A DNA stretch of 64,000 nucleotides, taken from contig OY856186.1 of the NCBI GenBank assembly GCA_963693315.1, forward strand, positions 96,328,943 through 96,392,942, written 5' to 3'. This document shows, in pieces, positions 31,506-43,511 of this stretch (its first letter is position 1; each line of letters starts with the position of its first letter). Source of the DNA: Diogma glabrata (lineage: Eukaryota; Arthropoda; Insecta; Diptera; Cylindrotomidae). The notes under the pieces were generated by a model that had not been told where the DNA came from, did not search any database, and saw nothing but the letters and a program-made list of their open reading frames with translations. The position numbers and the translations under genes were made by a program.

Positions 31506-32531
31506 TAACCAGGTTATCCATATAATTTTAATTTATAAATTGTGATAACTTATAAATGTGTCCTATAAATGTGTTATTGGTTCAAAAAGAATCTATTCTA
31601 CTTTTTAAAATTTTTGAGTTATTACGTGAAATAAAATTTTAACAATATTAATCGAATCAACATGTTGAGCATTGAATCCCATCACCACAATTACTCAATA
31701 GCTTTGAATATTGCTATAGATACCATATTGACCGTTTTTTACTATATATTGTTTAGTATGCAAGCATGATTATTTAATGACCAGCAGCCAAATTCTGTAA
31801 CTGTGAAGCGGTGAAGTGATAAAAATTTCTTCGTTTCTTTTCATTAAAAAACTTATCACTTCACCGCTTCACAATTACAGAATTTGGCTGCAGGTCTGAA
31901 AACATATATGCTGAATAATGTATAGGAAAAGTGGTTTACGTCGATAATGTGGCACCCTTTGTCGATAGGGTGGCACCCTTGAGTTACAATGTCTCTATTC
32001 CAAAATTATTTCTAAAATATCCGCTTAACCTTACTACCTAATATTTGTTTTACATTTCAAACAAATTAATTGCAAACACATAAGGAAACTAATAAACAAT
32101 CAAATCACCGTTTTAACAACCAAATTACTGCAGTTTTGCAAATTTTTGTAGGTTGATACATACTCATACTGTTTGTTTTCAGTTTTATATATTTATATAT
32201 TTGTATTAAATGAAAGTTTATCATTTAAAATTACATTTTGTTGGGTTTTAAATCCCTTGGAAATTTCAAACTCATCAAGTGATTCTTTTAGAGATCCTTG
32301 GCTACATAAATGTAAAGCCTTCAATTTTTTTTTAAAAGTGGCTATTGTAGCTATTGTTATTAACTATGTAAATGGTTTGCAAAAATAAACTTTAAATTTT
32401 GTTTATTTTTCTTCTTAGGAAGGTATTCCTTAAATCAGTCTTTAAAACATTTTCCGGCTTTCCCGATGTAAAATTTTTCACAAAAATATCATTTGATTTT
32501 GTAAATTATTGAGCATGATTCTAATTGGATA
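31506..32531. other. Spacer inside the hAT element, with one hairpin
   Basis: A near-perfect hairpin (31784-31822 with 31853-31891, one mismatch in 39) built on GCAGCCAAATTCTGTAA is probably a small MITE. GTGGCACCCTT occurs twice near 31950-31980. No gene is supported; the 71-aa ORF at 32173 looks like chance. Confidence 0.6.
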
Positions 32532-34279
32532 TTACTTCGGTCTGAAAGACCTAAGTATTACATTCATGAGCTCAAAGTGAAATTCTTACCCCCACTTTTT
32601 TTGACATTTCTAGACGTTTTAGGACCTCCTGATTCTAAAAAAGCAAAAAAAAAAAATGTATGTCTGTCTGCCGGCCGGCCGTCCGCCGTCATTACCTACG
32701 CTGCAGGGAAAACCGCTGGAGGGATTTCAAAAATTTTTTTTTCTAAAAATAGGTATTCACAAGGGACAGGTCCGAAAGGACGCTGTGTTCGATAACTGTA
32801 CCGGAAGTGTGTCAAAAAAATCATTATGTGTGTCAAAAATAGCAAATTTTCATATTTTTAGCTTAAAAAACGTTCATTTTAAGTGATTACGAGTAGGAAC
32901 ATTCAATTTCGAGAAATCTTGATGGTCGGGATTGGTATGTGAGATCAAAAACTAGATTATTGCATTATAAGTTTGTCAAAAAAATGTTGTCAAGTGTGTC
33001 AAAAGAAAGATTTTTATTTATTTTTTTACCTAATTTTTTGGAAAAAAAAAAACTTAATTGTTTGTTTGAAATGAAGTTTTATTATTATTATTGAGAATTA
33101 TGGCATTATAAGTTTGTCAAAAAAATGTTGCCAAGTGTGTCAAAAGAAAGATTTTTATTTATTTTTTTACCCAATTTTTTGGAAAAAACAAAATGGTTTG
33201 TTTGAAATGAAATTTTATTATTATTATTGAGAATTATGGCATTATAAGTTTGTCAAAAAAATGTTGTCAAGTGTGTCAAAAGATTTTTATTTAGTTTTTT
33301 ACCCAATTTTTTGGAAAAAAATAAAATTGTTTCTTTGAAATGAAATTTTATTATTATTATTGAGAATTATGGCATTATAAGTTTGTCAAAATATGTTGTC
33401 AAATGTGTCAAAAGAAAGGTTTTTATTTATTTTTTACCCAATTTTTTTAGAAAAAAATAAAATTAATAGTGTGTATGACATGATATTTAATTATTATTAT
33501 AGAGAATTATGGCATTATAAGTTTGTCAAAAAATAATGTCAAGTGTGTCAAAAAAAGATTTTATTTAATTTTTTAGCCAATTTTTTGGAAAAAAAAATGT
33601 AGCTGTTTTTATGACGCAAATGTAATTTAAAATGAAATTGGACATGGAAATTTTTGAATTTGTTATAGTTTTTGAAATATTTTTGGAATTTTGAAAAAGT
33701 TTGTATTTTTGATTTTGTAATAATTTTTGCAATATTTTTTGAATTTCGGAAAAAGTTTTAATTTTTGAATTTGTAAGAATTTTTGGAATATTTTTAGAAT
33801 GTTGAAAAATTTTTAATTTTTGATATTATTATAATTTTTGTAATTTTGAAAAAATTTTCAATTTTTGATTTTGTAATAATTTTTGGAATATTTTTAGAAT
33901 TTTGGAAAAAGTTTGAATTTTTAAGAATTTTTGAAATATTATTGGAATTTAGAAAAAATTTAAATATTTGATTTTATTCTAATTTTTGGAATATTTTGGA
34001 ATTTTGAAAAAGTTTGATTTTATTTAATTTAACAATATTTTTGGAATTTTGATTATAATTTTCCGGCAACGTATTGATGTTTCGTGTTAATTTTGTAATA
34101 AATTTTTAAACAGAGATAAAAAATACTTGTACTTTAACAAAGAGTTATGTTTGATATACATCGCTGCCCAAAACTAAAAACCATGTCCTCATAAAAGTTT
34201 TTTGCCGAAAACTATATCAAAATCCTTAACCCAGACCGAAGTCTTGATATCTCAGAGCTGTGAGATTTCAGCCCCTCCA
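32532..34279 (+). mobile_element. 1.75-kb unclassified repeat, left copy (inverted partner 58137-59759)
   Basis: The homologous block starts TTACTTCGGTCTGAAAGACC and ends ..GATTTCAGCCCCTCCA. Near the ends, ACTTCGGTCTG (32534) and CAGACCGAAGT (34232-34242) form short inverted repeats. Inside are about five tandem units of roughly 120 bp carrying TTATAAGTTTGTCAAAA, and an array of TTTTTGGAATATTTTT-type short repeats. There is no ORF with recognisable protein, so it is probably a non-autonomous DNA element. No target duplication could be fixed. Confidence 0.7.
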
Positions 34280-34691
34280 TATTTTAATTTTGGTTTCAAT
34301 TCTTTATATAAAATATCTTTTAGGATTTCATACTTATATTTTTAGGTAGATTTCATATAAAAATCTACCTATTTTAAATAGTTCCTTATAATATTAGGCT
34401 ATGATTTGTATATTCCATTTTATCAAATATTATTTAATATAAGTTGTTACAAGGAAATTTAAATAAATTAATTTTCTTGGCGGTGTATTTAGTCGTTAAC
34501 ACAGTGTACTTATTATGAACTATGTACCTATTATGTATCCTACAAATATATCTAGAATTAATGCTTTGCTGATACCTATACTATAATTAAAAATATTTTT
34601 TTAGATTTCGTTTAGCAAATATCCCTAAAAATAAATATGCCACGAGGAGTTCATCTCCTTTAAGGAGAAAGGAAGAATTTAAAAGAAAAGC

Positions 34692-35270
34692 TTGGTTCCA
34701 GCCGAGAAAGACCAAATCTATAAATATGTTACAAAACCCGATGATATCCAAGGTTCATCAAAAGAAACTGATTATCACGTTGATGCAACGAATGTTTCAG
34801 AGAATATTGGCTCATCTTCGGAAAGTAACAGCAACAATACAGAATTAATAATGATAACCTATGATGACGAATTAGAAAGGAATAATGAAAATGACAGTGA
34901 TAATGCCGCTAATGCTTCTACTATCGAAGACAGTATTTGCATGGGTGAATCACTTCAGGACTTAAGAGATGTATCACATTGGAATATACTCGTCTCTGGT
35001 AATGTTCGCATTGAAATCATAAAAAAAGAAAGTGAACATTTTCAAAATAGAGAAGGGTCGTTTGTTACTGTATCTAGACACGGGTTAGACATAAAAGGTG
35101 ATGTTTGCCATCTTTCTAAAGAATGGTTTTATAAAATGATGAATAATGGTGAAAAAATTCTACGGCCATGGATTGTTTATTCTCCTGTAAATAATAACTT
35201 GCGTCCTGTATTGCTTCTGTTGTCGTGTATTCGCTGTCACCAATAATAATAATATAAAATCAACATTTAC
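34692..35270 (+). pseudogene. hAT (ZMYM1-like) transposase, N-terminal piece
   Basis: A 184-aa frame ends at a stop, but the TTF-type zinc-finger signature continues in a neighbouring frame (LYCFCCRVF near 35206-35232) just after WIVYSPVNN, the usual order in ZMYM1-like/DUF4371 proteins. The first half is acidic and low in complexity. The start is uncertain: a possible ATG at 34639 soon meets a stop, so there is a further shift near 34680. Ten bases after this piece the LTR retrotransposon interrupts the gene; the frame resumes after its far end at 52836 when one copy of the ATAT duplication is ignored. Confidence 0.75.
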
Positions 35271-36145
35271 TACTGGATATTGTAATGGATAGTCTGGGAT
35301 AACATAGTATATTATGGTCGCAGTTTCCTTAGTTGTTGTTCCTTATATTAATCGGTACCACTTGTAATAGATTCTCATCCCTTCGTCATCAATAGTCATA
35401 TTTCATGTAGTTTCCTTAACCCATAGTTTCCTTATATTTCTCAAAATCTACTAAATCTGCAATAGCCGGACAAACGTATGGGAGAAGGAAAATTACACTA
35501 ATTGCCTTGAATTATTTATTCATTGATATAACACAATATTGGTTAATTTGAATTAATTAATAATTTTCCTTAATCATCATCCGTATAATCACTAAAAATT
35601 AATCAGAATTTAATCTTACAACGCACTAAAATTGACGCGCGTTGTGCTTCCATTCGATTGTCCTCGCCTTACTACTTGAGTTTGAACTTTTTTTGTTTCA
35701 AAACACAAACCGTAATGAAATAACGAAATTCTCAAAACCTCACAACAGCTACGTGTATTTTGTTCCCAATCGTCAACATACAACGAATTACTATTTCTGC
35801 TTGGTTAAACATTTGATTTGTCTTTGTATGAGTGTTTTGCTTTAAACAATCCTTCCGTGATTGATCTGAACTTCACGGTATTGATATTGCAGAATGTAGT
35901 TATTAAATGTCTAAACATCACTACATTGATCGAATCTGTATTTGATTCATTTTGAATTCAATTATACGTGTTATGAATGTGTCGGAAATATTGGGGATCC
36001 CAACCTTATTTGTAGTACAATATTATCAAGTAGCAAACGGTTTTGTGAACTATAATAAGTTCCCAATAATTTGAAAATCTGATGTAAATTAATTATCTCT
36101 CATCTAAATACTTTATTCGAGTTATTGCGAGATTAAAAATTTGAC

Positions 36146-36152
36146 TATATAA
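36146..36152 (+). promoter_or_regulatory. Probable TATA box of the 5' LTR
   Basis: TATATAA, followed 200 bases later by AATAAA (about 36355). If these mark the start and end of R, most of the LTR, including the tandem arrays, would lie in U5 and in the transcript leader. The counterpart in the 3' LTR is near 48673. Confidence 0.4.
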
Positions 36153-37419
36153 TGAGCACGGTAACTTATTCTCTCGCTTAGTTCAATTAGCGATTCACAT
36201 AGTACTCGCGCAATCTATTACATTCGCATTATGTTGTTGCATTTTTGACGTTCAAGTTAAAAAACTTCTAATTATCCGTGCGGGACATGGATATCGTTTT
36301 TCTGATTCATGTGCTATTAATTTCAATTTGTTCAGTGTTAGTTGTTATAGCTTAAATAAAATTTTATTGTGTGATTTAGTGTAATTAGAGAGACTTGCTA
36401 CCTCTAATATTAAATAATACAACCATTGTGCAAGTGGATCTGCTGAGGTTGAGATAGCGGTAGAATTAGCGGAAAGCGGTTTGTTTAGAATGCCGTGATT
36501 AAAAAGGTAAAGAATCATGTATAATTGCTTGTCTCATAGTAAATTAGAACAAACAAATTGAAAATTGCTCAGTGAACGAAACTGAACATACCTAGATGTT
36601 TCGTAATAAATTTGACACAAATAATATTAGTGAAAACCTGTAAATTCTTGTATGCTTGTTAGTAAATGTAAATACTAATTTATTTAGTGAAAAGAACTGT
36701 AAATTTTGTTATGATTCATAGTAAATGTAAATACTAATTTATTTAGTGAAAAGAACTGTAAATTTTGTTATGATTCATAGTAAATGCATGTAGTAATTTA
36801 TTTAGTGAAAAGAACTGTAAATTCTGTTATAATTCATAGTAAATGTAAATAGTGATTGATTTAGTGAAAAGAACTGTAAGTTCTGTTATGATTCATAGTA
36901 AATGTATATATGAAAGTTGTCTGGTGAGCAACCGTAAATTCATGCTTGGTTAATAGTATAAGTAAAATATTACTAGTTCCATAAAATCAACTAATAAACC
37001 TGTAATTTAGTGTTTGTTCAGAAATAATTTAAAAAAACAAGGGGAATCAGTCGAAAACGGCTCTGGTTCAGTACAAGATTGTAAAATGTTACTTGTTTAG
37101 AATATCGTTAAATTAATGCTTGATTTAATAATAAAAAGAAGAGAATAATAACTGTTTTGATTATCACCTTGGTCGATAGGGAATACGAAAAGTTGAAAGT
37201 ATTGAGGGCGGGAGCGAAAGAATCAACCTAAAGGAAATTTGAATTTATCTATGGGTATCTTCAACACGACATTTGAATCAATTTTTTGCTACTAATGCCA
37301 TATCTTATACCTATTTCAACGCAACTTTCCTGGAAGTGTCTTTGTTATTACTGCCATATTGATATAGAGTTTTTTTTGGTTATTGCCACCGTATAGCAAC
37401 GCATTATTTATATACCGTT

Positions 37420-39165
37420 CTTGCTGATAATATCGTATTTTCTACACAACATTTTTACCAAATTTTGGCTATTACAACTGATTATTTATATACCAGTTTT
37501 TTTTTTGCTGATACTATCGTATTTTCAACGCGACATTTTTACAAAATTTTGGGATATTGCCACTGATTATTTATATAAAATTTTTGCTGATATCATCGTA
37601 TTTTCAACGCAACCTTTTTACAATCTTTTGGGATATTGCAACAGATTATTTATGTAAAATCTTTGCTGATATTATCGTATTTTCAACGCAGCATTTTTAC
37701 AAAATTTCGGAATATTGCAACTGATTAATTATATAAAGTTTTTGCTGATATTATCGTAATTTTCAACGCAACATTTTTGCAATATTTTGGGATATTTCAA
37801 CTGATTATTTATACACAATTTTTGCTGATATTATCGTATTTTCCACGCAACAATTTTTACAATATTTTGGGATATTTCAACTGATTATTTATATACATTT
37901 TGTGCTGATATTATCGTGTTTTCAACGCAACATTTTTACAATATTTTGGGATATTGCAACGGATTATTTATATACAATTTTTGCTGATATTATCGTATTG
38001 TCAACGCAACATTTTTACAATATTTTGGGATATTGCAACTGATTATTTATATACAAGTTTTTTTGCTGATAATATCTTTTTTTTTTGCTGACACTATCGT
38101 ATTTTCAACGCAACATTTTTTACAAAATTTTGGGATATTGCAACTGGTTATTCGTATACAATTTTTGCTGATATCATCGTATTTTCAACGCAACCTTTTT
38201 ACAATCTTTTGGGATATTGCAACAGATTATTTATGTAAAATCTTTGCTGATATTATCGTATTTTCAACGCAGCATTTTTACAAAATTTCGGAATATTGCA
38301 ACTGATTAATTATATAAAGTTTTTGCTGATATTATCGTAATTTTCAACGCAACATTTTTGCAATATTTTGGGATATTTCAACTGATTATTTATATACAAT
38401 TTTTGCTGATATTATCGTATTTTCAACGCAACAATTTTTACCATATTTTGGGATATTTCAACTGATTATTTATATAAAATTTTTGCTGATATTATCGCAT
38501 TTTCAACGCAGCATTTTTACCAAATTTCGGAATATTGCAACTGATTATTTATATACATTTTTGCTGATATTATCGTATGGTCAACGCAACATTTTTACAA
38601 TATTTTGGGATATTGCAACTGATTATTTATATACAAGTTTTTTTGCTGATAATATCTTTTTTTTGCTGACACTATCGTATTTTCAACGCAACATTTTTTA
38701 CAAAATTTTGGGATATTGCAACTGGTTATTCGTATACAATTTTTGCTGATATCATCGTATTTTCAACGCAACCTTTTTACAATCTTTTGGGATATTGCAA
38801 CAGATTATTTATGTAAAATCTTTGCTGATATTATCGTATTTTCAACGCAGCATTTTTACAAAATTTCGGAATATTGCAACTGATTAATTATATAAAGTTT
38901 TTGCTGATATTATCGTAATTTTCAACGCAACATTTTTGCAATATTTTGGGATATTTCAACTGATTATTTATATACAATTTTTGCTGATATTATCGTATTT
39001 TCAACGCAACAATTTTTACCATATTTTGGGATATTTCAACTGATTATTTATATAAAATTTTTGCTGATATTATCGCATTTTCAACGCAGCATTTTTACAA
39101 AATTTCGGAATATTGCAACTGATTATTTATATACAATTTTTGCTGATACTGTCATATTTTCAACT
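37420..39165 (+). repeat. Higher-order tandem array in the 5' LTR
   Basis: The basic unit of about 80-100 bp is TTTTTGCTGATATTATCGTA, then TTTTCAACGCAACATTTTTAC, then TTTTGGGATATTGCAACTG and ATTATTTATATA. Groups of units repeat with a 578-bp period (compare 38483 and 39061). Confidence 0.95.
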
Positions 39166-39726
39166 CCATATTTACACCAACTGGTTTGCTATTGCTGCCG
39201 AACTGACCACGCACCAGTGGATTATCCGTACATTTATTTTTGTAATACCATACCTGTTGGATGAATCATCACTGATGGAGGGCTAAGGCCGAAGGACTTG
39301 GACGACTGGAGGATTAATCATGGGGTGAGTGGACTTGTTTTATTACCTTTATTTTTTTTTGCTGTCTAATGTAGAAGTGGGAATGTGTGTGAGAGGGCGA
39401 GTCAGTGATTGAATGTCCGGGTGAATGTTGGTATGTGTGAAGTGTGAATGTGTGGGCGAACGATAGTATGCGTGAAGTGTGAGTGTGTGAGCGTCTGAGA
39501 GTGATTGTGGAGGGGTTGGACGTGTTGATCGTGGGTCTTTCGCCAATGGGGTCGCCAGAGTCTTCGTTTTTCCACTTGTATTTCTTTCCATTTCTGCAAA
39601 TTTTCGTGAATAGCGTACATGTCTGTATTTGTGCTGAAGTAGCAGGGTTACTTTATCGTTCCCATGGACTGAAGCTAGTTTGGGGCTTGAAAATCAATCT
39701 CGCTAGGTACGCTTCCTGCTATGTCC

Positions 39727-39750
39727 TTCTCATTGGTTCGCCAATGAGAA
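39727..39750 (+). other. U5 hairpin with TTCG tetraloop (copy at 52798-52821)
   Basis: TTCTCATTGG, TTCG, CCAATGAGAA: a perfect 10-bp stem closed by a TTCG tetraloop, ending 14 bases before the LTR end and 17 before the primer site. It would be very stable in the RNA. Confidence 0.8.
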
Positions 39751-39767
39751 AGCGCTTCATTACAAAT

Positions 39768-39785
39768 TGGCACCCAACGTGGGGC
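39768..39785 (+). promoter_or_regulatory. Primer-binding site for tRNA-Lys
   Basis: TGGCACCCAACGTGGGGC lies three bases after the LTR. It is complementary to the 3' end of tRNA-Lys with one difference (A for G at position 5 of the site). It primes minus-strand DNA synthesis. Confidence 0.92.
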
Positions 39786-41948
39786 TGCTCTTAGGGTCCC
39801 TACAGCGGTGTAGGACTCTGGAGGAGTCCCTTCAAATTACAAAAAACTTTGGAAAAAAATTTTTGTTAAATTTTTTTTCTTCTTTTAAATTTTCACTATC
39901 CACCATATAATAGTTAGAGGCTCTGGCGGCGTAGAAGCAATTCCCTGCTTCAAACGCGCAGGAGCGAAGGAAGTCTGAGATTCCTCAGACTTTCCTTCGA
40001 TGGGGTTTTGCGTCCCCACGCCTCCAGCTACAACTCTCCTTTTTTTTTTCATTTTTCTGAAACGCAAGGGTGAGAATGATTCTTCGGGATCATTCTCAAT
40101 GGGCTTTACAAACCCACGGACCCTAGTAACGGCTGGGTTTCTTGCTGGCACAGGGAATGCCAGGGGTGGCCAGGTTCCAGGATTAGATATTTGTGAAATG
40201 GCGTATACGCCTATCACATCCATCCTGGTCATCTGGTCATGCTCTGGGTTCGCTGTGACAGTGAGATTCTCAGCTGGGCTAACAGCTCCATAACGTTAGA
40301 GTCCCCTCCCAGGAGCGTTAGCACCCTATGATCCGAGTTGTCCAGTTCTCACGAATGATACTGGGGAACATCTTCCAAGGCAGTCTGATATCAACTGCTG
40401 AGGGAAGAGTTCGCCTAGCCTTCATGTCGTGAGCTAATTGGATTAACTCGGATCATAGCACCTCCCCGTATGTGTCGTCGGTTTGGATCGCGGATGAGGG
40501 GTGTCGTTTGATTGAATGATGGTGCAGAGGGTATACCCTCTGACCATCCCAGCGACACTTGTCATCCGGGTGACATGCCGACAACACATACCCCACCTTA
40601 TTCCTTTCCCACCATACCTTATCCCATCCTTATCCATCCCATCTAGTTCCCTTTCCCTTACCTTGTTCCCATCCCTTAACGTAGTTTATTTAAATTTTTC
40701 TTTGGTCCCAAATTAAAAACCTTAAAACAACAAAAAATATTAAGAAAGACTGGCGATCACCACTTCCAACCCAGGTGTGGTGAACTCCCCCCTTGATTGG
40801 TCCGTCCGTCCATCGTTTGTAAATAAATAAATATAAATAAATAAATAAATAAATATTTATTAAAAAAATAAATAAATAAATATTCATACATAAAAATTAT
40901 AATAACTAAATAAACATTCATACAAAAAAAAAGGCTATACTAAATAAATAAATGTTTATATAAAAATAAATGAATAAATATTTATATAAAAGAAAAAAAA
41001 ATATAAATAAATAAATAACTCAATTTGCTGATAATATTAGGTATTAATTGTTGCTTTCTCTCAAAATTGTAGGATCCACCTAAATATATAAAAAAAGGGA
41101 AATATTGAAATCAAGATATCCAATCATATAGGAAATACTATTTACCTAGAAGACATCAAATTATAAAGAAAAAAAAAAATTTATACTATTTACCTAGAAG
41201 ACATCAAATTATAAAGAAAAAAGAAAAAATTTATACTATTTACCGAGAATACATCAAATTATCAATATTACAACCTACCACCAGGACAACAACACAGCTA
41301 TAGTATTTTTGTTTGTTTTAAATTTAAGTCGTATTAGTACCTTTTTATTCTTGTGTTCCTTAATGCATGGTAGATTTTAAGTTTGATATAAATCAATTTT
41401 TTTTTGTTATTATCGGTTGAAATTATTAATTTCTCCGCCCCCACCGGAGGGATATATCTGCACTCATTTAGCATTTCCTAGTAGTTCGAGTGACCTGTTG
41501 ACCTATTGGGTCTGGAACAGTTTATATTATTGCCATCTTCTGCCATATTCTTAGTATACTTATTTTCTCTCACAGTACAATTTTTACCTTGTTTGGTCAA
41601 ATCAAATACAAGCATCAGCCAGGATAGTTTTTTTTTTGTGTGTTACACGCTCGGCTGTTGTCAGATTAACATTTTTTTTTTAAAGCAAAAATTATAATTG
41701 TCGAATTGGAGGAAAATATTGCGCAGCTGTTTGAGGTTTGAAACGCTAAACTTCCATATAATTTTTTTTGAATTCTGCCTTAAAATATTCAAAGTAATCA
41801 AATATTGGAATAAAGTAATCTTTTCTGTTGATAATTAAAATTGTTTATTTGGATTCAAAGTTCACATCGATAGTGTGGTAATTTTCGTTTCGCTCTCCAT
41901 ATACGTGCATTTATTGATCTGGTCCTGTGCGGCGGTTGGAGATTCATA
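39786..41948 (+). other. Long leader of retrotransposon 2
   Basis: It is 2.2 kb without a credible gene. It holds a G/C-richer part with several short inverted repeats (for example CAGACT..AGTCTG near 39970-39995), AAAT-type simple repeats (40815-41015), and about three units of ATTTACCTAGAAGACATCAA (41130-41260). ORFs at 39885-40293 on both strands show no family features. It may carry packaging or translation signals; none can be identified by eye. Confidence 0.6.
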
Positions 41949-43511
41949 ATGTCTGCCGCTGATAGGATTGACGTTCTGGATAGGTCCAGCTCTTGTGCTG
42001 TTTGTCAACACGAAATAGTGCCGGCCGACGTAAAACTTCTCACTCGGTGTAACCACCTCTTTCATGACATCTGCCTCAACGACTGGTTGTTGCAGAATCG
42101 CACCTGCCCAATTTGTCGAGCCGCTTGTGAGCGTGCAGAATTACAAAGGTTACCCCGAGGGATGGATAAATCTAATGATACTGTGGTACCACCTCCACCG
42201 AGACCTGTGACTCGCTCTATTACCGCAGGTTGGCAACGTCGTCCTAGTATTGGAAAGCAACACTCTTCCACTCCCTTGGCAAACCAACTCCCACGACCTA
42301 GACTCGCCGATGAAGTGCGAGTGAATATAGCTCAACGATCTCCCATATATGGTGCCGCTGCAGCGGAAGATCACGGTTTTCAGGAAGCGGTAAATGCACA
42401 CATCGATCAGGAAATTTCGAGAATTAATCACTCAATGATGCAATCACGTGCTCCAGCACCTGAAGTGTTGTTACCTCTAGCACCAATTGCAGTATCACCC
42501 ACCACCCCGCGTCATCCATCGGTTCATTCAAATTATACGCCAGTAAATGCGTTTGTGCAAAATAATGTACCAGTACCACCAATGTTTGCTGAACCTCATC
42601 CTGCTCTTGCTCCAGCTAGAATACGAACACATCTCGATCAGCACTCTACCACTGTTAGAAATTGGAACGTAACGTTCTCAGGCAGACCCGATGGTCTGGA
42701 TGTTGAAGCATTCATCTTCAGGATAGAGCGGCTGACTGAGATGTGTTTAAATAGCGATTTTTCTATTGTTACCCGTTGTCTGTACCTGTTGTTCACCGAT
42801 CGAGCAGCTGATTGGTTCTGGAGATATTTTCGCCAGAACCGACAGCTTATTTGGACTGACTTATGTCATGCTCTGCGAATAGAATTTCGGGACCGGCAGA
42901 CGGACGAAGAGATAAAGGAGCGGATGAGGGCCAGGAAACAGCGGCCCACTGAATTGTTTGACGAATTCTTACAATCAATTTATCGACTGGCGGATAAACT
43001 TCGAGTACCGATGTCGGACGCAGAGTTATTATCCTTGATACGCAACAATTTACGATTGGAAATTAGGAGGGAACTACTTTATGTCACCGTTTATGGTCTG
43101 GAACATCTGCGCCAGCTCTGCCGTGATCGCGAAAAATTATGGGCCGAGTCAATAATCAGACCGCGAGATTATATCAGTAGACCATCTAGACCGGTGTCAG
43201 AAGTAGACTTGGTTAGTGAATTCTCACAAATTCAAATTAGCGAAATGCCAACTGAATCGCTACCAATTGCATCCAACGAACTCGCGGCAATACAGCCCGC
43301 CCCTAATATGAGACGAATAACCAGTTCAACTATTTGTTGGAACTGTAAACGACCTGGTCACCGGTGGCACGATTGTCGTGAATCACAGCGTTTGTTTTGT
43401 TGGGGATGTGGGAAGGATGATGTATTGTGTCCTAATTGTGAAAATTGTCGGGGAAACCGAAGGGGGGGCCAGAATCCCAACACCTTTTCTCGCTCCCAGG
43501 ACACCTCTTAG
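41949..43511 (+). CDS. gag: Gag of retrotransposon 2 with N-terminal RING-H2 finger, 520 aa
   Basis: Residues 16-56 form a canonical RING-H2 finger: C16-x2-C19-x14-C34-x-H36-x2-H39-x2-C42-x10-C53-x2-C56, with the conserved Trp46 and Pro54. A Pro/Ala-rich linker follows (about 60-230), then a capsid-type Gag region (about 234-397, from NWNVTFSGRPDG to REKLW), a CCHC knuckle at 463-476 (CWNCKRPGHRWHDC) and a second cysteine cluster. Gag normally builds the particle and binds RNA. A RING of this type is normally an E3 ubiquitin ligase domain that recruits an E2 enzyme, which is not a standard part of Gag. The ATG at 41949 is the first in frame and directly precedes the RING, so the domain is part of the same ORF. 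Gag of retrotransposon 1 lacks it. The pol frame overlaps the last 67 bases in the -1 register. The frame is intact. Confidence 0.93.
   Translation: MSAADRIDVLDRSSSCAVCQHEIVPADVKLLTRCNHLFHDICLNDWLLQNRTCPICRAACERAELQRLPRGMDKSNDTVVPPPPRPVTRSITAGWQRRPSIGKQHSSTPLANQLPRPRLADEVRVNIAQRSPIYGAAAAEDHGFQEAVNAHIDQEISRINHSMMQSRAPAPEVLLPLAPIAVSPTTPRHPSVHSNYTPVNAFVQNNVPVPPMFAEPHPALAPARIRTHLDQHSTTVRNWNVTFSGRPDGLDVEAFIFRIERLTEMCLNSDFSIVTRCLYLLFTDRAADWFWRYFRQNRQLIWTDLCHALRIEFRDRQTDEEIKERMRARKQRPTELFDEFLQSIYRLADKLRVPMSDAELLSLIRNNLRLEIRRELLYVTVYGLEHLRQLCRDREKLWAESIIRPRDYISRPSRPVSEVDLVSEFSQIQISEMPTESLPIASNELAAIQPAPNMRRITSSTICWNCKRPGHRWHDCRESQRLFCWGCGKDDVLCPNCENCRGNRRGGQNPNTFSRSQDTS

Larger units (their letters stand above)
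35281..39764 (+). repeat. 5' LTR of retrotransposon 2 (4.48 kb)
   Basis: Contents in order: unique sequence; a likely TATA box (36146-36152); four to five units of about 60 bp (36650-36910); a long array of 80-100-bp units (about 37420-39160) organised in 578-bp higher-order repeats present twice here; GTGTGAATG-rich repeats (39370-39500); and a TTCG hairpin 14 bases before the end. ORFs within the arrays (for example 38033-38305 and 38483-38749) are repeat translations and not genes. Confidence 0.95.

Noticed and set aside
34639..34665. ATG at 34639 as the real transposase start
   Set aside because: The frame stops after eight codons; a start further upstream or a frameshift is needed, and neither can be shown.
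36650..36910. CRISPR-like array
   Set aside because: About 60-bp units are contiguous tandem repeats without unique spacers, in a eukaryotic LTR.
37421..39264. ORFs in the LTR arrays with repeated ATDYLY motifs
   Set aside because: Translations of the tandem unit that vary with unit length; no family resemblance. The same applies to 49948-51856.
39349..40293. ORFs in the U5 and leader of retrotransposon 2 on both strands
   Set aside because: The His/Thr-rich ones come from GTGTGAATG repeats. The others have no domain, and the leader is expected to be non-coding.
41862..42431. Minus-strand ORFs across the RING region
   Set aside because: Shadows of the intact gag frame, whose zinc ligands and element context are decisive.
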